From: Burkholderiales bacterium
GTDB taxonomy: Bacteria > Pseudomonadota > Gammaproteobacteria > Burkholderiales > Burkholderiaceae_E
Direction: 5' to 3'
Length of the DNA: 9,627 bases
NCBI GenBank assembly: GCA_027489195.1
Contig: JAIYAG010000100.1
Location: forward strand, 1 to 9,627
In this document: one piece after another, positions 1-9,063 of the stretch
How positions within the stretch are numbered: the stretch's first letter is position 1
Layout: each line of letters opens with the position of its first letter
The notes under the pieces: generated by a model
Database searches by the model: none
What the model was told of the DNA's origin: nothing
What the model saw: the letters and a program-made list of their open reading frames with translations, nothing else
Position numbers and translations under genes: made by a program

Positions 1-160
1 AGCCCGAGGGGCCGACGACCGCGCCCTGCGCGCCCTTGGCCACCTCCAGCGCCGCGACGTCGAGCACCGTGGCGGCGCCGCGCACCACGCGCAGCGCGTC
101 GATCGACACCCCGGATCCGTCCGCGGGCCCGGGCCCGGCGACCGCTTGCACGTCGCTCAT
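1..160 (-). CDS. ABC transporter ATP-binding protein, N-terminal fragment (cut by window edge)
   Basis: The first 53 codons are present, starting at ATG 160-158 and running off the left edge. After a low-complexity Gly/Pro/Ala start, the protein reads VSIDALRVVRGAATVLDVAALEV and then GAVVGPSG. This is the usual A-loop/beta-strand arrangement before a Walker A motif of the ABC type (GPSG starts GPSGxGKS/T). The nucleotide-binding domain therefore begins near residue 18, and the catalytic motifs lie outside the window. The family (LolD/FtsE/YbbA-like export or an import ATPase) cannot be decided from this piece. No good Shine-Dalgarno precedes the ATG, so a GTG at codon 4 is a possible alternative start. 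It lies downstream of the dksA terminator and so is probably transcribed separately. Confidence 0.7.
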   Translation of the reverse strand, partial: MSDVQAVAGPGPADGSGVSIDALRVVRGAATVLDVAALEVAKGAQGAVVGPSG

Positions 161-179
161 CCGCAGCGGCGCCTGCAGG

Positions 180-207
180 AAACGAAAAAGGCGGGGGGAC
201 CCGCCTT
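180..207 (-). terminator. Rho-independent terminator after dksA
   Basis: On the minus strand an 8-bp GC-rich stem AAGGCGGG / CCCGCCTT (plus-strand 200-207 and 188-195) with a four-base loop (196-199) is followed by a T-rich tract that merges with the stem end (TTTTTCGTTTC). It begins 53 bases after the dksA stop and ends before the ABC-ATPase start at 160. It therefore probably ends the dksA transcript. Confidence 0.85.
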
Positions 208-259
208 CGTCGCGAACCGGAGACCGCCGGCCGCCGCTCGCATCGGGCTCACCGCCCGC

Positions 260-688
260 TCAGTCGCCGTAGAGCTTCTGGCGCAGCTCGCGCCGCTGCT
301 GGGCCTCGAGCGACAGCGTGGCCGTGGGCCGGGCGAGCAGCCGCGGGATCCCGATCGGGTCGCCGGTCTCCTCGCACCAGCCGTAGTCGCCGGAATCGAT
401 CCGCGACAGCGACTGGTGGATCTTCTTGAGCAGCTTGCGTTCGCGGTCGCGGGTGCGCAGCTCGAGCGCGTGCTCTTCCTCGATCGTCGCGCGGTCCGCC
501 GGATCGGGGACGATCACCGTCTCGCGCAGGTGCTCGGTGGTCTCGCCCGCGTTCGCGAGGAGATCACGCTCCATCTGCTGCAGCCGCGCTCGGAAGAACG
601 CCATCTGCGCGTCGCTCATGTAGGCCGACTCCGGCATCGCGAGCAGCTCGGCCTCGGTCAACGGCTTGGGAGTCTTGGTCACAGCCAT
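260..688 (-). CDS. dksA: RNA polymerase-binding transcription factor DksA (cysteine-poor type)
   Basis: DksA enters the RNA polymerase secondary channel and, with ppGpp, adjusts rRNA, amino-acid and stress promoters. The 142-residue length is close to the usual ~150. A coiled coil spans about residues 30-100, with the tip motif DPADRA at 62-67 (the E. coli tip is DPVDRA, including the two key aspartates). EEEHALELRTRDRERKLLKKI matches the second coiled-coil arm. In the C-terminal globule only C105 of the usual four zinc cysteines remains: the first pair reads CEET and the second pair is replaced by LSLEAQ, so structural zinc is not expected. This form is common in Burkholderiales. The start is ATG 688, with AGGA eight bases upstream. 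It lies 41 bases after the COG0523 gene and is followed by a strong terminator. Confidence 0.95.
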   Translation of the reverse strand: MAVTKTPKPLTEAELLAMPESAYMSDAQMAFFRARLQQMERDLLANAGETTEHLRETVIVPDPADRATIEEEHALELRTRDRERKLLKKIHQSLSRIDSGDYGWCEETGDPIGIPRLLARPTATLSLEAQQRRELRQKLYGD

Positions 689-729
689 GTTCTTGTCCTA
701 GGTGGGGCGCACGGCGCGGGGAGGCGCCA

Positions 730-1707
<978 letters not shown>

Positions 1708-1721
1708 GACGTGTGCCCTGA

Positions 1722-2807
<1,086 letters not shown>

Positions 2808-2812
2808 GGCGC

Positions 2813-3355
2813 TCAGCGACCGTCTGCGACCGCGAGCGCGGCGGCTTCGGGGGCGGCGCGCAGCGCCTCGTCGTGCGGCGCGCCGGCCTCGGCGGCCGCG
2901 CACTCGGCGCAGCGGCCGACCACGGTGAGTTCCACCGCGTCGCCGTCGAAGCCGTCGGGCAGCATGCCGCGCACCGTGCGGGCGAGCCGCGACGAGGATT
3001 TCATGCAGAACATGCGCTCGCAGCGGCGGCACTTGAAATGGCCGTGCTGCGCGCCGTGGGCATGGCCGCCGCCGGCGGGGGCATCGTCGCCGTGGGCCGA
3101 GAAGCGCCAGACGCGATCGGGACCGGAGACCCGATGCGACAGGCCCGCCTCGACCAGCCACTCGAGCACGCGGTACAGCGTGACGCGGTCGAGCAGCTCG
3201 TGGGCGTCGCCCTGCTCGAGGCGGCGCTGCACCTCGGTGTGCGTCAGCGCCTCGTCGGCCTGCAGCAGCACCGCCAGCACCTTGACGCGCGCACCGGTGA
3301 CCCGGGCGCCGGTCGCCCGCACCTGCTCACGTGCCTGATCGAGGTTCGAGGCCAA
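2813..3355 (-). CDS. Fur-superfamily metal-responsive repressor, probably Zur-like
   Basis: The protein has 180 residues from the chosen start. The N-terminal winged helix covers about 15-85 (GARVTGARVKVLAVLL; LTHTEVQRRL; RVTLYRVLEWLVEAGL; VWRF). A His-rich stretch follows (H98, H100, H104, H106), then structural-zinc cysteines C109-x2-C112 in HFKCRRC and a second pair C149-x2-C152 (GRCAEC). The Ala-rich C-terminal tail has no recognised role. These features fit the Fur/Zur/PerR family. The Zur assignment is inferred from the two COG0523 genes directly downstream, which Zur often controls. The start is taken as TTG 3355 because GGGAGG sits six bases upstream; an in-frame TTG at 3376 would add seven residues but lacks such a site. 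No inverted repeat resembling a Zur box was found in the 30 bases upstream. Confidence 0.88.
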   Translation of the reverse strand: MASNLDQAREQVRATGARVTGARVKVLAVLLQADEALTHTEVQRRLEQGDAHELLDRVTLYRVLEWLVEAGLSHRVSGPDRVWRFSAHGDDAPAGGGHAHGAQHGHFKCRRCERMFCMKSSSRLARTVRGMLPDGFDGDAVELTVVGRCAECAAAEAGAPHDEALRAAPEAAALAVADGR

Positions 3356-3385
3356 GGGTGCCCTCCCGCGTCGCAAGGCGCGAGT

Positions 3386-4573
3386 TTACATCCGGCGCAG
3401 CATCAGGCCCTTGAGGTACTCGCCTTCCGGATGGGTGATCGACATCGGATGGTCGATTCCGGCCGCCAGCTGCCGCAGCACCTGCGCATCGACCCGCGCA
3501 TCGACCGCGGCGCCGGCCACGATCCCGCGCAGGAGGTCGGCGGTGATGGCGCCCGAGCAGGAGAAGGTGAAGAGCAGTCCGCCGGGGGCGAGCAGGCGCA
3601 TCGCCTTCAGGTTGATTTCCTTGTAGGCGCGCGCCGCGGCATCGACGTGCTGCACCGACGGCGCGAACTTGGGCGGATCGAGCACGATCAGGTCGAACTG
3701 CCGGCCCTCGGCGAGCATCGACTTGAGCGCGTCGAACACGTTGGCCTGCAGCCAGGTCGAGGGCGACTCGAAGCCGTTGTCGCGCTCGTTGGCGGCGGCC
3801 ATCGCGAGCGCCTCGGCACTGGCGTCGATGGAGGTGGCCTCGGCCGCGCCGCCCCGCCGTGCGGCCAGCGTGAAGCCGCCGGTGTAGCAGAAGCAGTTGA
3901 GCACGCGCCGGCCGGCCGCGTGCTCGCCCACCAGCGCGCGGTTGTCGCGCTGGTCGATGTAGAAGCCGGTCTTGTGGCCGCCGATCACGTCGACCCGGTA
4001 GCGCACGCCGTGCTCCACGACCGGCACCGGGGCCGGCGCCTCGCCGCGGATCGGGCCGGCGCGCAGCGCCAGGCCCTCGCGCTCGCGGGCCGAGGCATCG
4101 GAGCGCTCGTAGACCGCCGCACAGCCGGTGGCCGCCACCAGCGCGTCGACGATCGCATCGCGCCAGCGCTCGACGCCGGCCGACAGGAACTGGACGACCA
4201 GCTGTCCGGCATAGCGGTCGACCACGCAGCCGGGCAGCCCGTCGGCCTCGCCGAACACCAGGCGCAGCGCGTCGGAGCGCTCGCGCAGCGGTTCGCGCCG
4301 CGCGACCGCCGCGTGCACGCGGGCGGCGACGAAGGCCTCGTCGACCGTCTCGGCCTCGTCGAAGGTCCAGACGCGCGCACGGATCGCCGAGGACGGGCTG
4401 AACGCGGCCCGGGCGAGGAAGCGGCCGTCGGCGCCGACGACGCGCACGGTGTCGCCCGGCGCGGCCTTGCCGCCGAGCCGCTCGACGGCGCCCGCGAACA
4501 CCCACGGGTGCCGGCGCTGCAGCGAGGCGTCCTTGCGGGGCTTGAGGTGCAGGGTCGGCTCGGGGCGGTTCAA
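3386..4573 (-). CDS. rlmI: Class I SAM-dependent rRNA methyltransferase, RlmI-like
   Basis: This is a 395-residue protein matching the family that makes m5C1962 in 23S rRNA. An N-terminal PUA-like domain (about 8-75, RRHPWVFAGAV) and a linker domain precede the Rossmann methyltransferase. Visible motifs are GHKTGFYIDQRDNR (199-212), the SAM-binding NCFCYTGGF (226-234), LDPPKF (298-303) and FSCSGA (337-342), where C339 fits the catalytic cysteine of m5C enzymes. The C-terminus HPEGEYLKGLMLR is typical. The start is TTG 4573, whose last two bases overlap the xerC stop (sequence TTGA), with GGAGAG five bases upstream. This suggests translational coupling to xerC. The exact target base is inferred from the family; related members modify other positions. 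Confidence 0.9.
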   Translation of the reverse strand: MNRPEPTLHLKPRKDASLQRRHPWVFAGAVERLGGKAAPGDTVRVVGADGRFLARAAFSPSSAIRARVWTFDEAETVDEAFVAARVHAAVARREPLRERSDALRLVFGEADGLPGCVVDRYAGQLVVQFLSAGVERWRDAIVDALVAATGCAAVYERSDASAREREGLALRAGPIRGEAPAPVPVVEHGVRYRVDVIGGHKTGFYIDQRDNRALVGEHAAGRRVLNCFCYTGGFTLAARRGGAAEATSIDASAEALAMAAANERDNGFESPSTWLQANVFDALKSMLAEGRQFDLIVLDPPKFAPSVQHVDAAARAYKEINLKAMRLLAPGGLLFTFSCSGAITADLLRGIVAGAAVDARVDAQVLRQLAAGIDHPMSITHPEGEYLKGLMLRRM

Positions 4574-5574
4574 CCGGACTCTCCGGAGCGGCGCCGGGCA
4601 CGGGCGCGCGGATGGGTGGCGTCGTAGACCGCGGCGAGGCGCTGGAAATCGAGCGAGGTGTAGACCTGGGTGGTCGCGATGCTGGCGTGGCCGAGCAGCT
4701 CCTGGACTGCGCGCAGGTCGCCGCTCGACTGCAGCAGGTGGCTGGCGAACGAATGCCGCAGCACGTGGGGATGGACGTCCGAAGGCACGCCACGCTCGAC
4801 ACCCAGGCGCTTGACCAGCCGCTGCACGGCGCGGCCGGACAGCCGCGCGCCGCGCTGCGACAGGAAGAGCGCATGCGGATCCGCGCCCGGCGTGACGGCC
4901 ACGAAGGCCGCGCGCAGCGCGAGCCAGGCGTCGAGCGCGGCCAGCGCCGGCCCGCCCACCGGTACCGTGCGCCGCTTGCCGCCCTTGCCCAGCACCTGCA
5001 CCTCGGCCTCGTCGCGGGTCAGCCAGCCGCCCGAGCGGTAGGCACCGGCCCCGCCCCCGACCTCGACGTAGCGGGTGTCGAGCCCGGTCAGCTCGGACAG
5101 CCGCAGCCCGCTCGAGTAGAGCAGCTCGACGATCGCCTGGTCTCGTGCCCGCGCGAACGCACCGTCGGCGGGCGCGTCGGCCTCGTCGTCCGGCTGCACG
5201 AAGCGCAGCGCGAGGTCGGGCGGCAGCGCCTTGGGCAGCCGCTTGGGCCGGCGGGGCGCCCGCACGCCGCGGACCGGATTGGCCGGCACGTCGCCGCGGA
5301 CCGCGAGGAAGTCGAGGAAGCCCCGCCAGGCCGACAGCCGGCGCGCGATCGAGCTGGGCGCGAGTCCGGCCCGCGCCGCGCCAGCGACCCAGCGGCGCAC
5401 GTCGGCCTCGGTGAGCGCGGCCCAGTCGCGCCCGTCGGCGAGCCGGCGCAGCTCGGCGAGTTCGCGGCCGTAGGCCTCGAGCGTGCGGGGCGAGCAGGCG
5501 CGCTCGGTGCGCAGCCGGCTCAGCCAGGCGGCGACCCGGTCGTCGGGGGCGGCAGCGGGCGGCGCGGCGTGCAT
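4570..5574 (-). CDS. xerC: Tyrosine site-specific recombinase XerC
   Basis: XerC acts with XerD at dif near the replication terminus to resolve chromosome dimers. The protein has 334 residues. The SAM-like core-binding domain lies at about 13-105 (WLSRLRTERACSPRTLEAY) and the catalytic domain at about 135-320. Active-site residues are R158 (SSGLRLSEL), the beta-hairpin lysine in GKGGKRR (196-202), H270 and R273 (HPHVLRHSFASHLL), H296 (LLGHASIATTQVY) and nucleophile Y305. About 20 Gly/Tyr-rich residues (168-188) between R158 and the lysine hairpin make it longer than the E. coli protein. The basic tail is RARARRRSGESG. The dapF-DUF484-xerC order is conserved in many proteobacteria and supports XerC over a phage integrase. 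The start is ATG 5574; no clear Shine-Dalgarno is seen. Confidence 0.94.
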   Translation of the reverse strand: MHAAPPAAAPDDRVAAWLSRLRTERACSPRTLEAYGRELAELRRLADGRDWAALTEADVRRWVAGAARAGLAPSSIARRLSAWRGFLDFLAVRGDVPANPVRGVRAPRRPKRLPKALPPDLALRFVQPDDEADAPADGAFARARDQAIVELLYSSGLRLSELTGLDTRYVEVGGGAGAYRSGGWLTRDEAEVQVLGKGGKRRTVPVGGPALAALDAWLALRAAFVAVTPGADPHALFLSQRGARLSGRAVQRLVKRLGVERGVPSDVHPHVLRHSFASHLLQSSGDLRAVQELLGHASIATTQVYTSLDFQRLAAVYDATHPRARARRRSGESG

Positions 5575-5606
5575 CGTCGACCCGGCGCCGGCACCGCCGT
5601 CGGGGT

Positions 5607-6281
5607 TCAGGGCAGCAGCCGGGACAGCGCGGCGCTGCCGATCTCGGCGATGCGCTCGAGGAACGCGGTGCCCATGCCGGCCTGGAAGCGGGCCGGGTCG
5701 GGCGAGCCGAGCACCAGCAGCCCGAAGGCCTGGGGGGCGGCGCCGACGCGCATCGGCAGCAGTGCGATGGAGCGGGTCTGGCTGCCGCCGCCGTGCAGCC
5801 AGGCGGCCACGCTGAGCTCGGCGTTGGGGCCGCAGTAGGGCTGCTTGACGCTGTCGGCCAGGGCCTTCACCTCGGGCTCGACCTCGGCCGCGGCCGGCAG
5901 GTCGGCGTGGGCCGCATCGAGCCCCCACAGGCGCAGCGCCGCCTGCGGCACCGAGAAGTCGTTCGCCAGGCCCTCGGCCACCCGCGCCGGCAGCTCGCGC
6001 ACGTCGCGCACGCGCAGCAGCTCGCGCGTCCAGTGCTGGAGCTTGCCGGCGATCGCGTCGTTCTCCTGGCCGATGCGCAGCAGCTCGGCCAGCCGCATCT
6101 CCAGCGCCTTGTTCTTGTCGCGCAGCAGGTCGACCTGCCGCTCGACGAGCGACACCGCGCGCCCGCCGTGCGGATGCGGCACGGTGATCGATGCGAGCAG
6201 CTCGGCGTTGGCGTCGAAGAAGCCGGGGTTGTCGCGGAGGTACTGCGCGACCTGGTCGGCGCTGGCGTCGGGGCTGTTCAT
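5607..6281 (-). CDS. DUF484 family protein (GAF-like)
   Basis: The protein has 224 residues. The N-terminal part begins VAQYLRDNPGFFDANAELLASITVPHPHGG (11-40) and is followed by a probable coiled coil (about 43-80, SLVERQVDLLRDKNKALEMR). Both are hallmarks of DUF484. The C-terminal half (about 90-222) resembles a GAF domain: a PYCG motif at 148-151, SIALLPMRVG, and GLLVLGSPDPARF at 187-199. The biochemical role is not established. The gene sits almost invariably between dapF and xerC, as here, and may have a cytoplasmic sensory or structural function. The start is ATG 6281, with GGAA about seven bases upstream. It is separated from dapF by 72 G/C-rich bases. Confidence 0.9.
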   Translation of the reverse strand: MNSPDASADQVAQYLRDNPGFFDANAELLASITVPHPHGGRAVSLVERQVDLLRDKNKALEMRLAELLRIGQENDAIAGKLQHWTRELLRVRDVRELPARVAEGLANDFSVPQAALRLWGLDAAHADLPAAAEVEPEVKALADSVKQPYCGPNAELSVAAWLHGGGSQTRSIALLPMRVGAAPQAFGLLVLGSPDPARFQAGMGTAFLERIAEIGSAALSRLLP

Positions 6282-6353
6282 CGGGGTGTTCCGGTGGCGG
6301 GGCGGGTGAGGCAGGCGGGGCGGGGTCGGGCGGGCGAGGCGGGGCTGCGGCGG
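6282..6353 (+). repeat. G-tract cluster / potential G-quadruplex between dapF and the DUF484 gene
   Basis: On the plus strand the spacer contains seven runs of three or four G. The core at 6317-6334 is GGGGCGGGGTCGGGCGGG, with loops of one, two and one base, so it fits a G-quadruplex motif. The mRNA strand is correspondingly C-rich and G-poor here, which is also the composition that Rho prefers. Imperfect GGCGGGGC-like units recur. A function is not shown; high genomic GC could produce this by chance. Confidence 0.55.
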
Positions 6354-7208
6354 CTAGGCCGCAGCGAGCTCGATCTCGCCGGTGAAGACCGAGACGGCCG
6401 GGCCGGTCATCATGACCGAGGCGCCGTGCCATTCGAGGGTGAGCACGCCGCCGCGGGTCTCGACGTCGACGCGCGGATCCAGCAGCCCGCGGCGGATGCC
6501 GGCGACCACCGCCGCGCAGGCGCCGCTGCCGCAGGCCAGCGTCTCGCCGACGCCGCGCTCGAAGACGCGCAGCCGCACGCGCGAGCGCGACACGACCTGC
6601 ATGAAGCCCGCGTTCACGCGGCGCGGGAAGCGCGCGTGCGACTCCACCAGCGGCCCCTCGGTGCCGACCGGCGCGGTGTCGACGTCCTCGACCACCTGCA
6701 CCGCGTGCGGGTTGCCCATCGAGACCACCGAGATCCAGCGCTCGCCGCCGGGCAGGGTCAGCGGCCACAGCAGGTCCTCGCCCTCGGGGCGGCCCGCGAG
6801 CCCGGTCGCGTCGAAGGGCACCCGCGCGGGCTCGAGCACCGGCGCGCCCATGTCGACGGTGACGCGCCCGTCGGCCTGCAGGCGCGGCTCGATGACGCCG
6901 CACTTCGTGCGCACGCGCACCACGGTCTTCTCGGTCAGGCCCTGGTCGCGCACGAAGCGCACGAAGCAGCGCGCGCCGTTGCCGCACTGCTCGACCTCGC
7001 CGCCGTCGGCGTTGAAGATCCGGTAGACGAAGTCGACGTCCGGGCCGTCGGGCGGCTCGACCAGCAGCATCTGGTCGGCGCCGACGCCGAAATGCCGGTC
7101 GGCGAGCGCGCGCCACTGGGCAGGCGCGAGCGCCACGCGCTGGCGCACGCCGTCGAGCACGACGAAGTCGTTGCCGGCGCCCTGCATCTTGGTGAACTTG
7201 AGCCGCAT
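6354..7208 (-). CDS. dapF: Diaminopimelate epimerase
   Basis: DapF converts LL- to meso-diaminopimelate for lysine and peptidoglycan synthesis, without a cofactor, using two cysteines. The 284-residue length is normal. The start MRLKFTKMQGAGNDFVVLD is typical. Catalytic C75 lies in NADGGEVEQCGNGARC and C226 in ETLACGSGAC. MGNPHAV (164-170) and FERGVGET (216-223) are further conserved substrate-binding segments. The start is ATG 7208, only 14 bases after the upstream acyltransferase stop. No Shine-Dalgarno is visible in that gap, which instead holds an 11-base palindrome. Confidence 0.96.
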   Translation of the reverse strand: MRLKFTKMQGAGNDFVVLDGVRQRVALAPAQWRALADRHFGVGADQMLLVEPPDGPDVDFVYRIFNADGGEVEQCGNGARCFVRFVRDQGLTEKTVVRVRTKCGVIEPRLQADGRVTVDMGAPVLEPARVPFDATGLAGRPEGEDLLWPLTLPGGERWISVVSMGNPHAVQVVEDVDTAPVGTEGPLVESHARFPRRVNAGFMQVVSRSRVRLRVFERGVGETLACGSGACAAVVAGIRRGLLDPRVDVETRGGVLTLEWHGASVMMTGPAVSVFTGEIELAAA

Positions 7209-7211
7209 GGC

Positions 7212-7222
7212 GCGATTATCGC
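7212..7222. repeat. 11-base palindrome in front of dapF, containing a -10-like GATAAT
   Basis: GCGAT-T-ATCGC is an odd perfect palindrome filling nearly the whole gap between the acyltransferase stop and the dapF ATG. On the minus strand it contains GATAAT (7220-7215) ending six bases before the ATG. There is no convincing -35 box at the expected distance. It could be an AT-rich accessible start region or a weak promoter giving a nearly leaderless dapF mRNA. Confidence 0.3.
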
Positions 7223-8128
7223 TCAATCGACATAGGGGCTCGGCTCGCCCGGCGGACGGGTCTTGAACCGCTTGTGCGACCACAGGTACTGCGCCGGCAT
7301 CTCGCGGACGCGGGCCTCGATGAAGGCGTTCATCCGCGCGGTCGCGGACTCGATGTCGGGGCCGGCCGGATCCTCCAGCGGCGGATGGAAGGTGCCGACG
7401 TAGCCCTCGGGCGTCATCCGCGTCACGAAGGGCAGCACGGTCGCGCCGGTCATCTGGACCAGCCGCGCGGTGGCGGTCACCGTGGCCGCGGGCACGCCGA
7501 AGAACGGCACGAACACCGCGTCGCGGGCGCCGAGATCCATGTCGGGCAGGTAGTAGAACGGCACGCCCTCGCGCATCACGCGGACCGCCGCACGCACGCC
7601 CTGCTGGCGCGACAGCACGATGCCGGGAAAGCGCTCGCGCCCGCGGCGCATCGTCGCGTCGACCACCGGGTTCTTCTGGCGCTGGTACATGGTCACGAAC
7701 CGGGACTTCATCGCGAGCCGCAGGCCGCCGGCATCGAGCGCGACGAAGTGCGGCGCGAGGATGATCACCGGCTTGCCCAGCAGCTGGTCCAGCACCTCCT
7801 CGCCTTCGATCCGGACCAGCGCCTGGATCCGCTCGGCCGGCCCGAACCAGAAGATGAAGCGCTCGAGGATGCTGCGCATGAACCACTGGAAGTGCTCGCG
7901 CCCGAGCCGGTGCCGCTCGCGCTCGCTCATGTCGGGATAGCACAGGCGCAGGTTGACCAGGGTCACGTGCCGCCGGGGTCGGGCGAGCCACCAGGCGAGG
8001 GTGCCCAGCAGGCCGCCCAGCACCCGCAGCACGGGCAGCGGCAGCCGCGAGATCGCGGTGAGCAGCGCGAGGCCCAGACGGGTGCCGAGGTAGCCGCGGA
8101 CGGGCGGGTCCGCCGGCGCACCGCTCAA
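7223..8128 (-). CDS. LpxL/HtrB-type lysophospholipid acyltransferase (lipid A late acyltransferase), second of a pair
   Basis: The protein has 301 residues of the LpxL/LpxM family, inner-membrane enzymes that add secondary acyl chains to lipid A. A hydrophobic N-terminal segment (about 16-48) provides the membrane anchor. The catalytic HX4D motif is H127-FVAL-D132. Other family segments are VTMYQRQKNPVVDATM (145-160), YYLPDMDLGARDAVFVPFFG (192-211) and the C-terminal YLWSHKRFKTRPPGE (281-295). The start is proposed as TTG 8128, overlapping the upstream stop codon (TTGA). This gives a normal N-terminus, but no strong Shine-Dalgarno is seen. The tandem arrangement with a related enzyme suggests each adds a different acyl chain or acts on a different position; sequence alone cannot tell which. 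Confidence 0.9.
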   Translation of the reverse strand: MSGAPADPPVRGYLGTRLGLALLTAISRLPLPVLRVLGGLLGTLAWWLARPRRHVTLVNLRLCYPDMSERERHRLGREHFQWFMRSILERFIFWFGPAERIQALVRIEGEEVLDQLLGKPVIILAPHFVALDAGGLRLAMKSRFVTMYQRQKNPVVDATMRRGRERFPGIVLSRQQGVRAAVRVMREGVPFYYLPDMDLGARDAVFVPFFGVPAATVTATARLVQMTGATVLPFVTRMTPEGYVGTFHPPLEDPAGPDIESATARMNAFIEARVREMPAQYLWSHKRFKTRPPGEPSPYVD

Positions 8129-8988
8129 GCGGGGCCCCCGGAGCCGTCGTCCGCCGCGGGCACGCGTGCCGGACCCGCCGCGCGCGGCGGCGTCTTGTAG
8201 CGGTTGTAGCCCCAGAAGTACTGGTCGGGAATGCGTCGGATCATGGTTTCCATCGCGCGATTGACCGCTTCGGGCGAGGCGTCGCCCTCGAGCGGCTCGA
8301 ACCGCACGCGCCAGCCGGCGCCGTCCGGCAGGCGCTCGCCGCAGGCCAGCAGCACCGAGGCGCCGGTGGCGCGGGCGAGCCGCTGCGGCAGGGTCATCGT
8401 ATAGGCCGGTCGGCCGAAGAACGGCGCCCAGACGCCGTCTCCGTCGCTCGGCACCTGGTCGGGCAGCACGCCGATGGCCTCGGCGCGCTTGAGCGCGCGC
8501 AGCAGGCCGCGCACGCCGGCGGCGCTCGCCGGCACCGGCCGCACACCCGGCGACTCGCGACCGGTCTCGACGAGCCGGCGCACCGCCGGCAGGCGCGGCG
8601 GCTTGTAGAGCACGGTGATCGGGCCGCTGCGGGCGACCGCCCGGGCCGCGGCCTCGAAGCAGCCGAGATGCGGCGTCAGCAGGATCACCCCGCGGCCGCC
8701 GGCCCGGGCGCGGTCGAGCGCCTCCTGCCCCTCCACGCTGATCAGCGCCTCGACGGCCGCATCGTCGCCGAACCACACGAAGGGCGTCTCGCCTGCGGCT
8801 CGGCCCGCCTCTTCGGCGGTGCGGCGCAGCCGGGCGTCGTCGAGCAGGCCGGCGAGGGCGAGGTTGTCGGCGGACTTGCGCCGGTATCCGGACGACAGCA
8901 CGAGGGCCAGCCGACCGAGCGCGGCGCCGAGTGCCTGGGACCAGCGCAGCGGGAGGCGGGCGACGAGTCGGGCGAGCCGGACGAGCAT
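8125..8988 (-). CDS. LpxL/HtrB-type lysophospholipid acyltransferase, first of a pair
   Basis: The protein has 287 residues of the same family as its downstream neighbour, but clearly diverged. The N-terminus (MLVRLARLVARLPLRWSQAL, then a hydrophobic stretch to about residue 32) is a probable membrane anchor. The catalytic motif is HX4E: H107-LGCF-E112. Other conserved parts are VLYKPPRLP (126-134), GVLPDQVPSDGDGVWAPFFG (173-192) and DQYFWGYNRYKTPP (255-268). The C-terminal tail beyond 270 is Ala/Pro/Gly-rich and variable. The start is ATG 8988, with AAGG four bases upstream. This gene heads the minus-strand cluster and diverges from metK across a 227-base gap. Whether it acts on lipid A or another lipid is inferred only from family membership. 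Confidence 0.9.
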   Translation of the reverse strand: MLVRLARLVARLPLRWSQALGAALGRLALVLSSGYRRKSADNLALAGLLDDARLRRTAEEAGRAAGETPFVWFGDDAAVEALISVEGQEALDRARAGGRGVILLTPHLGCFEAAARAVARSGPITVLYKPPRLPAVRRLVETGRESPGVRPVPASAAGVRGLLRALKRAEAIGVLPDQVPSDGDGVWAPFFGRPAYTMTLPQRLARATGASVLLACGERLPDGAGWRVRFEPLEGDASPEAVNRAMETMIRRIPDQYFWGYNRYKTPPRAAGPARVPAADDGSGGPA

Positions 8989-9047
8989 GGACCTTGGGAA
9001 TGACCGCGTCGGAAGACCGCTGTTCGGGGCAAGGGCCGAATGCGGGG

Positions 9048-9057
9048 TGTCTATAAT
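9048..9057 (+). promoter_or_regulatory. Sigma-70-type -10 element for metK (TATAAT)
   Basis: TATAAT at 9052-9057 is a perfect -10 hexamer in an otherwise very GC-rich gap. A TG pair at 9048-9049 lies one base farther upstream than in a canonical extended -10. No good -35 hexamer is found at 16-18 bases. The predicted start is about 9063-9066, exactly where the first strand of the pseudoknot begins. This gives a leader of roughly 150 nucleotides. Confidence 0.7.
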
Positions 9058-9063
9058 GGCGGT

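Noticed and set aside
689..729. A terminator between COG0523 copy 1 and dksA (GGCGC/GCGCC on the minus strand).
   Set aside because: The stem has only five pairs and no T tract follows.
2808..3161. An N-terminal extension of COG0523 copy 2 through the regulator gene.
   Set aside because: It lies entirely within the Fur-family gene in another frame and is Arg-rich low-complexity sequence.
4570..5574. The tyrosine recombinase as a mobile-element or phage integrase.
   Set aside because: Its place after dapF and the DUF484 gene, its normal length and its XerC-like motifs point to the housekeeping recombinase. No attachment site, direct repeats or cargo genes flank it.
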